The notes: generated by a model not told the origin, from the sequence alone. A stretch of DNA of 64,000 nucleotides from Nocardia mexicana NBRC 108244 (GCF_001613165.1 NZ_BDBV01000056.1:62001-126000), one strand, 5' to 3'. Shown: positions 34,069 to 43,537, numbered from the stretch's first letter. Numbers and translations: made by a program.

Positions 34069-34716
34069 TCAGGGCGCCGACGGGGCGATGAGTCCGGTGA
34101 ACATCCGGGTGATCCGCTCGGAGAGGGCCGCCGCGTCGGTATCCATCTTGGCGGCGCGCTTGGTGAGCTGGCCGTCGACGGTGAGCGCCGCGAGTCCGTG
34201 CGCCACGGCCCAGATCGCCATGGCCACGGTGTCGGACTCGGCGGCGGGCAGCACGCCCGCCCGGGTGACCTCGGCGATCGTGTCGGTCAGCACCGCGAAC
34301 GCCGCGTCCCCGGCCGCCATCGTGCCCGGATGCTTCTCCGGCTGGGAGAGTTCGGGGCGGAACATCAACCGGAAGTAGGCGGGTTGCTCCCGCGCGAACC
34401 GGATATAGGTGTCGGCGATGGCGGTGAGCCGGTCGCGGGGCGTGGCGGCGGCGCCGACGGCCGAGACCAATTGCGCGCGCAGCAGTTCGAAACCCTGCGT
34501 GGACAGCGCCGACAGCAGGGCGGCGCGATCGGCGAAGTGGTGGTAGGGCGCGCCCGGGCTCACGCCGGCCTCGCGCGCCACGCGCCGGAGGCTGATCGCG
34601 GGCAGTCCCTCCGCTTCGATCAGCCGCAGGGAGGTGCGCAGTAGTTCCTCGCGTAGCGCGCCGTGGTGGTAGCGATCCTTCGTCGACGGCATGGGGGTGA
34701 GCGTACGGGTTGACAT
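34069..34716 (-). CDS. TetR-family repressor (WHG-domain type) divergent from an SDR
   Basis: The 215-residue product has an HTH (ISLRRVAREAGVSPGAPYHHFADRAALLSALSTQGFELL) and a C-terminal ligand domain of the WHG type (YIRFAREQPAYFRLMFRPEL). It is divergent from the SDR gene at 34779 with a long AT-rich palindrome between them and probably represses it. ATG 34716 is used; ATG 34692 (MPSTKDRYHHG) is possible. Confidence 0.85.
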   Translation of the reverse strand: MSTRTLTPMPSTKDRYHHGALREELLRTSLRLIEAEGLPAISLRRVAREAGVSPGAPYHHFADRAALLSALSTQGFELLRAQLVSAVGAAATPRDRLTAIADTYIRFAREQPAYFRLMFRPELSQPEKHPGTMAAGDAAFAVLTDTIAEVTRAGVLPAAESDTVAMAIWAVAHGLAALTVDGQLTKRAAKMDTDAAALSERITRMFTGLIAPSAP

Positions 34717-34730
34717 CGGGCACCCAGCAA

Positions 34731-34765
34731 TCTATACAGTGATTATATTCTAAACACTGATTAGA
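34731..34765. promoter_or_regulatory. AT-rich TetR operator between tetR and the SDR gene
   Basis: A 35-bp dyad with CAGTG (34737-34741) and CACTG (34755-34759) as core arms and TCTA/TAGA at the ends; 26 of 35 positions are symmetric. It overlaps the likely -10 regions of both divergent genes (TATAGA on the minus strand, complement of 34731-34736). Confidence 0.6.
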
Positions 34766-34778
34766 TCGGAGTCGGGTC

Positions 34779-35807
34779 ATGTCGGATCGCGTTCTGGTGA
34801 CCGGAGTTTCGGGATATCTCGGCGGGCATATCGCCGCCGACCTGCTCGCGCACGGCTATCGGGTGCGCGGCACCGTGCGGTCGGTCACCGCCGAGCTCGC
34901 CGCGCAGCTACCGGACGTCGAACTCGTGACCGCCGATCTCACCGACGATGCGGGCTGGGCGGACGCGGCGGCCGATTGCCGGTATGTCGTCCACGCCGCC
35001 TCACCGTTCCCGGCGGTCGAGCCGGACGACGAGAACGAACTGGTCCGGCCCGCCGTGGACGGCACGCTCCGGGTGCTGCGGGCGGCCGCCGCGGCGGAGG
35101 TCGAGCGGGTGGTGCTGACCTCCTCGGTCGCGGCCGTGCGGATCGGGCATCGCGATCGCGTGTGCACCGAGGCGGACTGGTCGGATCCGCAGGCGTGCAA
35201 CGCCTACGAGAAGAGCAAGACCCTCGCCGAGCGCGCGGCCTGGGACGTCGCTCGCGAGCGGAATATCGAGCTGGTGACGATCAACCCCGGCATGATCCTG
35301 GGCCCCGTGCAGCGGGCGGCGGTGGGCACCTCGGTGGGGGCGCTGCGGATCCTGCTGGCGCGGGAGATGCCCGCCGTGCCGCCGATCGGTTTCGCCACCG
35401 TCGATGTGCGCGACGCCGCCGTCGCGCACCGGCTGGGGCTCGAAGTCCCGGAGGCGGCGGGCAACCGCTATATCGTTGCGGGCGAGTCTGTTTCGATGAC
35501 GGATATGGCGCGCATCCTGGCGACCCGGTACCGGGTGCCGACACGCACCATGCCTGCCCTGGTGCTGCGGTTGGCGGCCCGGTTCGATGCGACGGCGCGG
35601 CTGGCGGCGAGCCGGCTCGGGAAGCGCGAGGAGGTCAGCGCCGACAAGGCGCGCCGCGAGCTGGGCTGGACCATGCGCCCGATCGAACAGACCCTGCTCG
35701 ATACGGCCGAGAGCCTGGTCCGGCTCGGTGTGGTGGACGATCCCGGGCGGCCCGGGGCGCGTCGCCGCGCCGGCGGCCTGCGCACGCAATCGGCATCGGC
35801 CGCCTGA
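34779..35807 (+). CDS. NAD-dependent epimerase/dihydroflavonol-reductase-like SDR
   Basis: The 342-residue extended SDR has the Rossmann motif VLVTGVSGYLGGHIAADLLAHGYRVRGTVRS, VVHAASPFP, the catalytic VLTSSVAAV serine and the YEKSK pair (NAYEKSKTLAERAAWD). It is of the dihydroflavonol-4-reductase/3-beta-HSD-like group. Controlled by the divergent TetR; a small membrane protein gene follows 14 bases downstream. Confidence 0.85.
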   Translation: MSDRVLVTGVSGYLGGHIAADLLAHGYRVRGTVRSVTAELAAQLPDVELVTADLTDDAGWADAAADCRYVVHAASPFPAVEPDDENELVRPAVDGTLRVLRAAAAAEVERVVLTSSVAAVRIGHRDRVCTEADWSDPQACNAYEKSKTLAERAAWDVARERNIELVTINPGMILGPVQRAAVGTSVGALRILLAREMPAVPPIGFATVDVRDAAVAHRLGLEVPEAAGNRYIVAGESVSMTDMARILATRYRVPTRTMPALVLRLAARFDATARLAASRLGKREEVSADKARRELGWTMRPIEQTLLDTAESLVRLGVVDDPGRPGARRRAGGLRTQSASAA

Positions 35808-35821
35808 GCGGGGGAGCGGCC

Positions 35822-36112
35822 ATGCTGATCGCCACCATCGTCGTCGCCGTGACCGCAATGCTCCGCCGACGCTTCGGCAAGGGCCGGGGCGCATCGCGAA
35901 ACGAGAACCGGCATACCGGTTTACGAGTTTCCGCATGGGCCGCGGTCATCCGCGGTGCCGCCGATTCGGCCCGCCGGGCGATGGTTGCGCGTATCGGGTC
36001 CGGCCGTTCGGTCCTGGTTCCCGGCATCATCGCGGGCGTCGCCGCCGTGACACTGCTGTCCGCTGCTGTCGTGATGGTTCCGTGCTGGTGCGGCGGCGCG
36101 GGCAGCGCGTGA
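35822..36112 (+). CDS. Small membrane protein after the SDR
   Basis: The 96-residue product has hydrophobic segments at both ends (LIATIVVAVTAML and VLVPGIIAGVAAVTLLSAAVVMV), a basic middle and a C-terminal CWC. No family recognised. The ATG has GGGGAG 5 bases upstream and follows the SDR stop by 14 bases, so cotranscription is likely. Coding status is moderately supported by the ribosome-binding site and the hydrophobic pattern. Confidence 0.5.
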   Translation: MLIATIVVAVTAMLRRRFGKGRGASRNENRHTGLRVSAWAAVIRGAADSARRAMVARIGSGRSVLVPGIIAGVAAVTLLSAAVVMVPCWCGGAGSA

Positions 36113-36202
36113 GACGGAACAGAACAGCACCCGCACCGGCTTCGCTGTGGGCGATCGCGCAACTGTGGCCGGGGCCGGGTGCGCCGGATAATGTCGGTGT
36201 CC

Positions 36203-37234
36203 ATGGAGTTCAGCACGCTCGGTAACACCGGTCTCATCGTTTCCCGAATGGCGTTCGGGGCCATGACCTTCACCGCGGGCAACCGCGATATGCAAGCCAT
36301 CTCGAAGGTCGGCGCGGAATTGGCCGGTGAGCTGGTGGGGCGGGCGCTGGAGGCGGGGATCAATTTCTTCGACACCGCCGACGGGTACGCGGGCGGAGAG
36401 TCGGAAACCCTGCTCGGGCAGGCTCTGCGCGCGCACCGCGACGACGTGGTCATCGCGACCAAGGTGGGGTTCCGGTCCGGCGAGCCGCTCACGCGGTCCG
36501 GCTTGTCGCGGCGGCACATCCTGTGGTCGGTCGATCAGAGCCTGCGGCGGCTGGATAGCGACTGGGTCGACGTGTACATCGCGCACCGGGAGGACCCCTT
36601 CACGCCGCTCGAGGAGACGCTGGCCGCGCTCGACGAGGTGGTCCGCTCGGGGAAGGCCCGCTATCTCGGTTTCTCCAACTGGTCCGCGTGGAAAGTGGCG
36701 GCGGCCCTGGAGATCCAGCGCGCGAACGGCTTCGCGCCGTTCACCCACGGGCAGATGAACTATTCGCTGGTCGGTCGCGACGTGGAACGCGATGTGATCC
36801 CGATGATGAGCCGCTACGGGCTGGGCATGACGATCTGGAGCCCGCTGGCCAGTGGCTTCCTGTCCGGCAAGTACACCCGGGAGACGCTGACCGACCCCGA
36901 CAACCGCCTGTCCGGATTCGACCTGCTGCCCATCGACAAGGAGCGCGGCTTCGCGCTGATCGAACGCATGCGGATCATCGCCGACAAGCACAGCGCCAGC
37001 GTCGCCCAGATCGCCCTCGCGTGGCTGCTGGCCCAGCCCGCGGTGACCAGCGTGCTGCTCGGCGCCACCAAACTGCATCAGCTCGAGGACAATCTGGGCG
37101 CGCTGGACGTCCGCCTGAGCCCCGACGAACTCTCCGAGCTGAACGAGGGCATGCCCCCGTCCCCGGTCTACCCCAACTGGTTCATCGAGAATCTCCAGGA
37201 CCAGCCCACCACCGAGGCGCTCACCCGCCGCTGA
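36203..37234 (+). CDS. Aldo/keto reductase
   Basis: The 343-residue TIM-barrel reductase shows the full AKR pattern: FFDTADGYAGGESETLLGQAL (catalytic Asp and Tyr), VVIATKVGF (Lys), DWVDVYIAHREDPFTPLEETL (His) and SGKARYLGFSNWSAWKV, ending with PAVTSVLLGATKLHQLEDNL. It belongs to the AKR group with YajO/YdhF-like members; substrate unknown. Start ATG 36203 is preferred (TAATGT at 36189-36194 gives a leaderless start); ATG 36191 is an alternative. Confidence 0.85.
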   Translation: MEFSTLGNTGLIVSRMAFGAMTFTAGNRDMQAISKVGAELAGELVGRALEAGINFFDTADGYAGGESETLLGQALRAHRDDVVIATKVGFRSGEPLTRSGLSRRHILWSVDQSLRRLDSDWVDVYIAHREDPFTPLEETLAALDEVVRSGKARYLGFSNWSAWKVAAALEIQRANGFAPFTHGQMNYSLVGRDVERDVIPMMSRYGLGMTIWSPLASGFLSGKYTRETLTDPDNRLSGFDLLPIDKERGFALIERMRIIADKHSASVAQIALAWLLAQPAVTSVLLGATKLHQLEDNLGALDVRLSPDELSELNEGMPPSPVYPNWFIENLQDQPTTEALTRR

Positions 37235-37580
37235 CCCGCTTCGGGTCCTACGCCGGATCGCTGCCGGAACCGCAAGATCGCAGGTGGTGCGAGGTCGCCG
37301 AGGCCGCACATCGCTGCGACATCTCACGGTGGCCGCCGTCGGTTCACGTGCCACTCCCGGTTCGGCGTCGGTCGACCGCTGGCAGCCCCGGGTGCAGGCC
37401 CTGCCGACGTCCGGACCGCGATGGCAGCGCCTGCAAACCTGCACTGCGCGCCGGAACGCCTCGGGTCGCCTGCGGCGCATCGGGATTCCCGCACACTCTT
37501 CGTGCTCCCGCACCGTTCGCATGCCTTGCGGGAAGAGGTACGGGGTGCGCGAGGGGGTGGGGCGCCGCTACTCTGCGGCG
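37235..37580. other. 346-base intergenic region
   Basis: I see no gene or repeat here. The only supported element is the -10 box TACTCT (37569-37574) placed 6 bases before the GTG of the M50 peptidase gene. Confidence 0.5.
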
Positions 37581-38321
37581 GTGGATTTGTCGGAGTGGAC
37601 CAGTTCGGTGTCGTCGTTCAGCGATCGGTTGAGCCTGGTGTCGGAACACCCGCCGCTGTGGGTGGTCGTCGCGACCGGGGCGGCGGCGCTGGTGCTGGTG
37701 CTGTATCCGCCGGTGTGGCGGGTGCTGCGGACCGTGGTGACCATCGCGCACGAGGTCGGGCACGCGGTGGTGGCCGTGGTCACCGGGCGGACGCTGAGCG
37801 GGATCCGGCTGCACTCGGACACCTCGGGTGTCACGGTGTCGCGCGGAAAGCCCTACGGGCTGGGCATGATTCTCACGACGCTGGCCGGATATCCGGCGCC
37901 GTCGGCGGTGGGCCTGGGATGCGCGGCGCTGCTGGGAGCCGGTCGGCTGACCCTCATGCTGTGGCTGGGGGTCGCCGCGCTCCTGGTGCTGCTGCTGTTC
38001 ATCCGCAATCTGTTCGGATTCCTGGCGGTGGTCGTCACCGGCGCCGTCACACTGGGCGTCTCGTGGTACGGAACGGTCGTGTGGCAGGGCATCTTCGGCT
38101 ACGCGGTGGCCTGGTTCCTGCTGTTCGGCGGGATGCGCGCGGTGGTGGAACTGCAGCGGGTCCGGGTGCGGGGCGACGGCTCCGACGCCGATCAGCTCGC
38201 GCACCTGACGCGACTGCCGTCGCTGCTGTGGGTGCTGGTGTTCGGCGCCGCGGCGCTGGCGGCGCTCATCGGGGGCGGCAGCCTGCTGCTCGGACCGCTG
38301 CCCGCGATCAGCGGCGCCTGA
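37581..38321 (+). CDS. M50-family metallopeptidase-like membrane protein
   Basis: The 246-residue product has HEVGH (residues 57-61, in VTIAHEVGHAVVAVVTGR) inside the second of about six transmembrane segments, as expected for M50 intramembrane zinc proteases. The later segments include LTTLAGYPAPSAVGLGCAALL. This actinobacterial single-domain M50 type is of unknown substrate. The leaderless GTG start is supported by TACTCT 6 bases upstream. It converges with the Sel1-like gene 4 bases away. Confidence 0.8.
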   Translation: MDLSEWTSSVSSFSDRLSLVSEHPPLWVVVATGAAALVLVLYPPVWRVLRTVVTIAHEVGHAVVAVVTGRTLSGIRLHSDTSGVTVSRGKPYGLGMILTTLAGYPAPSAVGLGCAALLGAGRLTLMLWLGVAALLVLLLFIRNLFGFLAVVVTGAVTLGVSWYGTVVWQGIFGYAVAWFLLFGGMRAVVELQRVRVRGDGSDADQLAHLTRLPSLLWVLVFGAAALAALIGGGSLLLGPLPAISGA

Positions 38322-38324
38322 TCC

Positions 38325-39137
38325 TCACGGCTCGTACAAACCGTTCGCGCAGGCGCGCCACACCCGCGCCTCGCTCGCACTGCCCTGGCGGTCCAGCACC
38401 TCCGCCAGTCCGGCCATGGCCCGCACGTCGCCGTGGTCGGCGGCCGCGCGCCACCAGCGCTCGGCCTCGGTGAACTCGCCCCGCCGGAACCGCACCACGC
38501 CCAGGTCGTACGCGGCGCCCGCGTGGCCGAACCCGGCGGCCTGCGACCACAGCGCACACGCCTGATCCACATCGCCGCGCCCGTGCATCGCGACGCCGAG
38601 TTCGTAGAGCGCGCCGCGATAGCGGCTCTGGTCGGTCGGCGCGGCGACGGCGGCCACCTCGACGACCATATTCGTGAAATCCACGGGCCCGACCCCGGCA
38701 CTGCAGTGCAGCAGCGGATTTCCGGTCACGGCACGGTCGATGACGATGCCGTAGTTGCCGGTCCACGATTCGACCACGCCCGCGGCATCCATCCACACGG
38801 GGGTGAGGGTGAACGACGCATCCGGTCCGGCGGCGCACACCTCCAGCGCGACCCCGCCGGTCATCGCGTCGGTCCACACGTCGACACCGCGTAGTCGGCG
38901 GCCCCGCAGCGCCACGTGGCCGCCCAGCACCGACAGCCCGACTCCGAGCCCCAGCAAACCGGCCGGGGGAGCGGACGCGTGCAGCGTGAGCGTGACGACG
39001 CTCGGGTCCGTCCCGAGCGGTTCGGAATACAGGGGATGGACCGCCGTCCCGCCGACGTCGACCGGTTCGGCGCCGTTGTACCGCTCGGCGAGTGCGGGCG
39101 CCTGGTCGTACGCGCCGTACGGGGACGACCCGGTCAT
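38325..39137 (-). CDS. Sel1/TPR-like repeat protein
   Basis: The 270-residue product has an N-terminal beta-rich domain (about 1-155; LTLHASAPPAGLLGLGVGLSVLGGHVALRG) and a C-terminal set of Sel1-like helical repeats (YELGVAMHGRGDVDQACALWSQAAGFGHAGAAYDLGVVRFRRGEFTEAERWWRAAADHGDVRAMAGLAEVL). Such repeats mediate protein contacts. The ATG at 39137 (MTGSSPYG) is the start consistent with the domain. Confidence 0.75.
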   Translation of the reverse strand: MTGSSPYGAYDQAPALAERYNGAEPVDVGGTAVHPLYSEPLGTDPSVVTLTLHASAPPAGLLGLGVGLSVLGGHVALRGRRLRGVDVWTDAMTGGVALEVCAAGPDASFTLTPVWMDAAGVVESWTGNYGIVIDRAVTGNPLLHCSAGVGPVDFTNMVVEVAAVAAPTDQSRYRGALYELGVAMHGRGDVDQACALWSQAAGFGHAGAAYDLGVVRFRRGEFTEAERWWRAAADHGDVRAMAGLAEVLDRQGSASEARVWRACANGLYEP

Positions 39138-39411
39138 CGTGTCCGCCTTTCGCCGGAACCGCTCGGGTGGATTCGGGCATACCGTAATACCGGCTGCCGG
39201 GAAAATTCGATGAACCGTCGGGAGTCTGCCAGAAAATTCCAGCGGCAAACAACACGGACGAAATGCGTCCGACCGGTTTGCGTCGTATGCGAACTCGCAG
39301 CGAATGCCGGTGTGCACGTTGATCTGTGCGGGAACATAACCCGCGGCGGATGGTCGCTCGCGCAAGACCGGCGCAAGGCCGATGCAATCGGCGACCGACA
39401 CCCTGGGCGCC

Positions 39412-40953
39412 ATGACCGAGACATTCGATGTGGTGGTGGCCGGGGCCGGGCCGGTGGGACTGATGCTGGCGTGCGAGCTGCGACTGGCAGGCGTGGACGT
39501 GCTGGTCGTGGAGCGACTGCCCGAGATGGATCAGACGGTGAAGGCGGGCGCCGTCAATGTTCCGACCGCCGAGGCGTTCTACCGCCGCGGAATGCTGACG
39601 CAGCTGACGGAACGGCACGCGGCCAGGATCGCGCAATTCGGCGCCTTCCGCGCCCGGACCGGACAGGCGGAGCCCGGGGGACAGGCGAAGACCGGGCGCA
39701 TGGTCGTCGGCCATTTCGCGGGCATCTGGCTCGACTCCGCCGCGATCGACCTCGACGATCCGGCCTTCGCCGAGCTGGGTCCGGTGGACGAGGCCTGGTT
39801 CGTCTCGCAGCAGGACGTGGAGACCATCCTGGGTGATCGTGCGGCCGAACTCGGCGTCGAGGTACGCCGCGGCGCGGAGCTGACCGGATTCACCGACGAC
39901 GGCGACTGCGTCACGATCTGGTTGGGCGACACCGTGGTTCGCGCCGGGTGGCTGGTCGGCTGCGACGGCGGCCGCAGCCTCGTCCGGAAGCTGGCGGGAT
40001 TCGACTTTCCCGGCGTCGATCCGCTGATCACCGGTCATCAGGCGATCGTGGAGATGACCGGCGCGGAGGACCTGCGCCCCGGATGGAACGCCACCGACAC
40101 CGGCATCTACACCTACGGCCCGATGCCCGGCCGCTTCCTGACCGTCGAGGTCGACGGCCCGCCCGCCGACCGCGACGCCCCGATCACCGCGGCGGAACTG
40201 CAGGCCAGCCTGCGCGCGGTATCGGGCGTACCGGTGGAGATCTCGGCCGTGCGGTCGGCGACCCGGTTCACCGACAACACCCGCCAGGTCACCGACTATC
40301 GGCGCGGCCGGGTGCTGCTGGCAGGCGATGCCGCCCACGTGCATTCGCCGTTCGGCGGCCAGGGCCTGAATCTGGGCGTGGGCGATGCGGTGAACCTCGG
40401 CTGGAAGCTGGCGGCCGTGGTGGCCGGTTGGGCGCCGCCCGGGCTGCTCGATACCTATACCGCCGAACGTCATCCGATCGGGGAGTGGGTATTGGAATGG
40501 ACCCGGGCGCAGGTGGCGGTGATGCGTCCGGATCCGCGCAGCCGTGCGATGCGGGCGGTCCTCGCCGAACTGCTGGCGACAGGGGACGGTGCCACAGCGG
40601 TGTACAAGAAGATCTCCGGCGTGCTGCACCGCTACGATCTCGGCGGCGGCCACGACCTCGTCGGCGCGGCCGCCCCGGATATCGAGCTGTCCGACGGCAC
40701 CCGGCTGGGTGAGCACTGCGCCGACGGCCGCGCCGTGCTGCTGGACCTCGCCGATTCCCCGGAACTGCGTGCGACGGCGGCGCCGTGGGCGGGGCGGGTT
40801 CGGGTGGTTACCGCGAAACCCGTTCGGCCGCGCGACCTTTCCGCGCTGCTGGTGCGCCCCGACGGCTATGTCGCCTGGGCGTCGGACACCGGGACCGACG
40901 GGCTCCACCACGCCTTGTCGTCATGGTTCGGCACGGCTCCGGCATCCAGCTAG
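39412..40953 (+). CDS. FAD-dependent aromatic hydroxylase-like monooxygenase (PHBH family)
   Basis: The 513-residue flavoprotein has VVVAGAGPVGLMLACELRLAGVDVLVVER (FAD motif), LVGCDGGRSLVRKLAGFDFPG (DG motif) and RVLLAGDAAHVHSPFGGQGLNLGVGDAVNLGWKLAAVVAG (GD motif), plus a C-terminal thioredoxin-like domain, the layout of polyketide and phenol hydroxylases and of the rifampicin monooxygenase Rox. It could act on an antibiotic or aromatic compound; the evidence stops at family level. ATG 39412 is preferred; ATG 39382 is an alternative. Confidence 0.85.
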   Translation: MTETFDVVVAGAGPVGLMLACELRLAGVDVLVVERLPEMDQTVKAGAVNVPTAEAFYRRGMLTQLTERHAARIAQFGAFRARTGQAEPGGQAKTGRMVVGHFAGIWLDSAAIDLDDPAFAELGPVDEAWFVSQQDVETILGDRAAELGVEVRRGAELTGFTDDGDCVTIWLGDTVVRAGWLVGCDGGRSLVRKLAGFDFPGVDPLITGHQAIVEMTGAEDLRPGWNATDTGIYTYGPMPGRFLTVEVDGPPADRDAPITAAELQASLRAVSGVPVEISAVRSATRFTDNTRQVTDYRRGRVLLAGDAAHVHSPFGGQGLNLGVGDAVNLGWKLAAVVAGWAPPGLLDTYTAERHPIGEWVLEWTRAQVAVMRPDPRSRAMRAVLAELLATGDGATAVYKKISGVLHRYDLGGGHDLVGAAAPDIELSDGTRLGEHCADGRAVLLDLADSPELRATAAPWAGRVRVVTAKPVRPRDLSALLVRPDGYVAWASDTGTDGLHHALSSWFGTAPASS

Positions 40954-40991
40954 CGCCACGCCGCGCGCGCAAAATCTCCTCCAGAATCCCG

Positions 40992-41192
40992 CTAATCCTC
41001 GCTGCCGGCGCGATCGCCGATGTAGCGCAGCAGGGCCGGATCGCCGGATACGAGCCGGTCGACCTCGGTCCCGCCCGCGCAGTCGTAGAGTCCCACGACG
41101 ATCCGGCCAGCGTGCCTGCCGAGTACTCGCCAGACCGCACCGGAGTCGGCCCAGCGCTGCAGCACCGCGACGGCGTCGAACTGCTCGGCCAT
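40992..41192 (-). CDS. Small conserved-looking protein of unknown function
   Basis: The 66-residue product reads AVLQRWADSGAVWRVLGRHAGRIVVGLYDCAGGTEVDRLVSGDPALLRYIGDR, a compact pattern I associate with small actinobacterial proteins of unknown function. GAAGGGGA lies just upstream of the ATG. It is convergent with the monooxygenase and divergent from the methyltransferase at 41415, with a tandem repeat in the shared upstream region. Confidence 0.65.
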   Translation of the reverse strand: MAEQFDAVAVLQRWADSGAVWRVLGRHAGRIVVGLYDCAGGTEVDRLVSGDPALLRYIGDRAGSED

Positions 41193-41282
41193 GCTCCGGT
41201 CCCCTTCGATACAGCGGTACTCGCCATTGTCGCCGCCCTGTCCGACACGGATACGCCCGGGGCGTCGCGTTGCCGCCCGGCC

Positions 41283-41350
41283 GGAGGCGTCCGTCGACGT
41301 GGCCGCACGCTCGGCGGGAGGAGTCCGTCGACGTAGCCGCACGACCGGCG
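41283..41350. repeat. Tandem duplication of a 34-bp unit
   Basis: Two adjacent 34-bp units (41283-41316 and 41317-41350) share 30 of 34 bases, including the exact blocks GTCCGTCGACGT and GCCGCACG. The repeat lies in the region between the divergent starts at 41192 and 41415. It could be a duplicated regulatory site or a replication slip. Confidence 0.7.
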
Positions 41351-41414
41351 CGGTGCATGACGATCGGTCGTCCCCCCGACCGGTCCGGCGGGGTGGATCG
41401 GCACAATCGATGGC

Positions 41415-42251
41415 GTGACCGGATTCGCGCTGTCGCCCGCTCGCCGCGACGAACTCGCCGCCCTGCTCGACGACGCACCGCGCTTGGAGACCGAATACCC
41501 CGGTGTCGCCGACTATCTCGCCTTGTCGCCGCGACTGTCCGGCACCGGCGACGAGGACTCCGACAGCGCGTTCGACCTGCGCATGCTGCACTACCTGACC
41601 GGCGGCGCCAGCGACAACCCGTACTGGGACATCGTCGCGCCGAGCGTGCACACCGCGCCGCCGGATCGCCACGGCCGCCGGGAAGTCAACGGCGGCAACG
41701 ACTCCGGCAGCACGCGCCTGCGGTACGCGCAGACCGTCCTGCAGGCCGTGTACACCTACGCGATCCCGTCCCCGCGGACCCTGGACTGGGTGGCACGGGT
41801 GAGCGCTGGGCGCCGCGTCCTGGATATCGGTGCGGGACGCGGATATTGGGCACACCAGCTGGACCGGATCGGCGTACCCGTGCTGGCCTACGACTCCGAA
41901 CCGCCACAGCGCCAACGGAACATGTGCTTCCCGGCCACGCCGGGCCAGCCGGTCACGTGGTATCCCGTCGGCGATCTCGACGACCTCGACGCGGCGCCGT
42001 GGCCGGGCAGCGTGCTGCTGCTGTGCTGGCCGCCGGGATGGGGGGACGCCATGGCGTCGCAGGTGCTGACCCGATTCCGCCGGGCCGGCGGCGAGCAGCT
42101 GATCTACATCGGTGAGCCGCCGGGCGGGAAGACCGGCGACGACGCCTTCTTCGACCTGCTCGGCACCGGCTGGCGGATCGCCGATACCGACCCCGACTTC
42201 GTCTCCTGGTGGAATCTGAACGACAGCGCCCAGCACTGGGTGGTGCGCTGA
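41415..42251 (+). CDS. SAM-dependent methyltransferase-like protein
   Basis: The 278-residue product contains motif I RRVLDIGAGRGYWAHQLDRIGVPVLAYDSEPP (about residues 136-167) and later VLLLCWPPGWGDAMASQVLTRFRRAGGEQLIYIGE, a typical class I methyltransferase core preceded by a helical N-terminal region. The PPGW motif might fit a nucleic-acid or small-molecule methylase; substrate unknown. GTG start with a CACAAT -10-like box 7 bases upstream. Confidence 0.7.
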   Translation: MTGFALSPARRDELAALLDDAPRLETEYPGVADYLALSPRLSGTGDEDSDSAFDLRMLHYLTGGASDNPYWDIVAPSVHTAPPDRHGRREVNGGNDSGSTRLRYAQTVLQAVYTYAIPSPRTLDWVARVSAGRRVLDIGAGRGYWAHQLDRIGVPVLAYDSEPPQRQRNMCFPATPGQPVTWYPVGDLDDLDAAPWPGSVLLLCWPPGWGDAMASQVLTRFRRAGGEQLIYIGEPPGGKTGDDAFFDLLGTGWRIADTDPDFVSWWNLNDSAQHWVVR

Positions 42252-42255
42252 CGGG

Positions 42256-43248
42256 TCAGCGCAGCGCCGGAATCACCTCGCGCTCGAACAGCTCGATACC
42301 CGAGGTGTCGTATGCCGCCTCGGGGAAATTGAATATGGCGTAACCCAGCCCGAGATCGCGCATCCGGCCCAGGTTCTCGACGATCTGCTCCGGGGTTCCG
42401 ACGGCGGCCGTGCCCCGGAACAGGTCGCGCACCTGGGTCTCGGCCTGTGCGGCGCCGGTGAACGGGGCCAGGCGCGCCGTCAGCGCCGCCAGCCGGTCCT
42501 CCACCTCGGACTCGGTCCGGCCGACGGCCACGTTGAAGTTCGACGAGCGCACGATCGCGTCGAAGTCGGTGCCGACGTCGGCGCAGTGCCCGCGCAGGAT
42601 CTCCGACTTGTGCGCGAAGCCCTCCGGATCGCCGCTGAAGTTGGTGTAGGCGGCATACTTCGCGGCGATCCGCAGCGTCTTCTTCTCGCCGCCCCCGGCG
42701 ATCCACAGCGGAATTCCGCCCTCCTGCAGCGGAAGTGGACGCACGAGTGCGCCGTCGACCTGATAGTGCTTGCCCGCCAGGGTGGCCGACCCGGTGGTCC
42801 ACGCCTGCCGGAAGATCTGCACGCCCTCGTCCAGGCGGCCGAGGCGCTCACCGGCGGACGGGAATCCGTATCCGTAGGCGCGCCACTCGTGCTCGTACCA
42901 GCCGCCGCCGATGCCCATCTCGACCCGGCCGCCGGAGATGAGATCCACCGTCGCCGCCACCTTGGCCAGATAGGCCGGGTTTCGGTAGCTCATCGCGGTA
43001 CACATCTGCCCCAGCCGAATCCGCTCGGTCACCGCGCCGAACGCCGACATCAGGCTCCAGGCCTCGTGGGTGGCCTCCTCGGTCGGCACCGGCACCGTGT
43101 GGAAGTGGTCGTACACCCACAGCGACTCCCACGCATCTCCCGCATCGACGCGCCGCGCCAGGTCCCGCATCACCCCCCACTGCGCCGCGGGATCGATTCC
43201 GACCAGGTCCAGCCGCCAGCCCTGCGGGATGAAGATGCCGAAGCGCAC
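42256..43248 (-). CDS. LLM-class F420-dependent oxidoreductase (TIGR03560-like)
   Basis: The 330-residue luciferase-like enzyme has MRFGIFIPQGWRLDLVGIDP, WESLWVYDHFHTVPVP, VDLISGGRVEMGIGGGWYEHEWRAYGYGFP and IPLWIAGGGEKKTLRIAAKYA. This group is widespread in mycobacteria and nocardiae and is thought to use F420. Substrate unknown. Confidence 0.85.
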   Translation of the reverse strand: MRFGIFIPQGWRLDLVGIDPAAQWGVMRDLARRVDAGDAWESLWVYDHFHTVPVPTEEATHEAWSLMSAFGAVTERIRLGQMCTAMSYRNPAYLAKVAATVDLISGGRVEMGIGGGWYEHEWRAYGYGFPSAGERLGRLDEGVQIFRQAWTTGSATLAGKHYQVDGALVRPLPLQEGGIPLWIAGGGEKKTLRIAAKYAAYTNFSGDPEGFAHKSEILRGHCADVGTDFDAIVRSSNFNVAVGRTESEVEDRLAALTARLAPFTGAAQAETQVRDLFRGTAAVGTPEQIVENLGRMRDLGLGYAIFNFPEAAYDTSGIELFEREVIPALR

Positions 43249-43537
43249 GAGAGGTCTCCTTCGCGTGTGTGACCGGCCGCGACGGAACTCGCCGCGGCGC
43301 CGTCGTCCACTGTCGCGACTCGGCGGCGCGGCGGCAACCGTTACGCGCTCGGCGCGTCGATTCGGCAGCGAGCAGCGCTCTCAACACCGGCAAATCACCC
43401 GCATCCGCAGCCGTCGGTGCCCTCGCCACCCACGGAAACCCCGATTTTCCTCGCGGTGTGTCGTGCCACCACCCGGGCTTCGGTGATGTTCAATCGGTGC
43501 CGTTGAGGTTCCAGCGAACGAGCGAAAGGTAGTAGAC

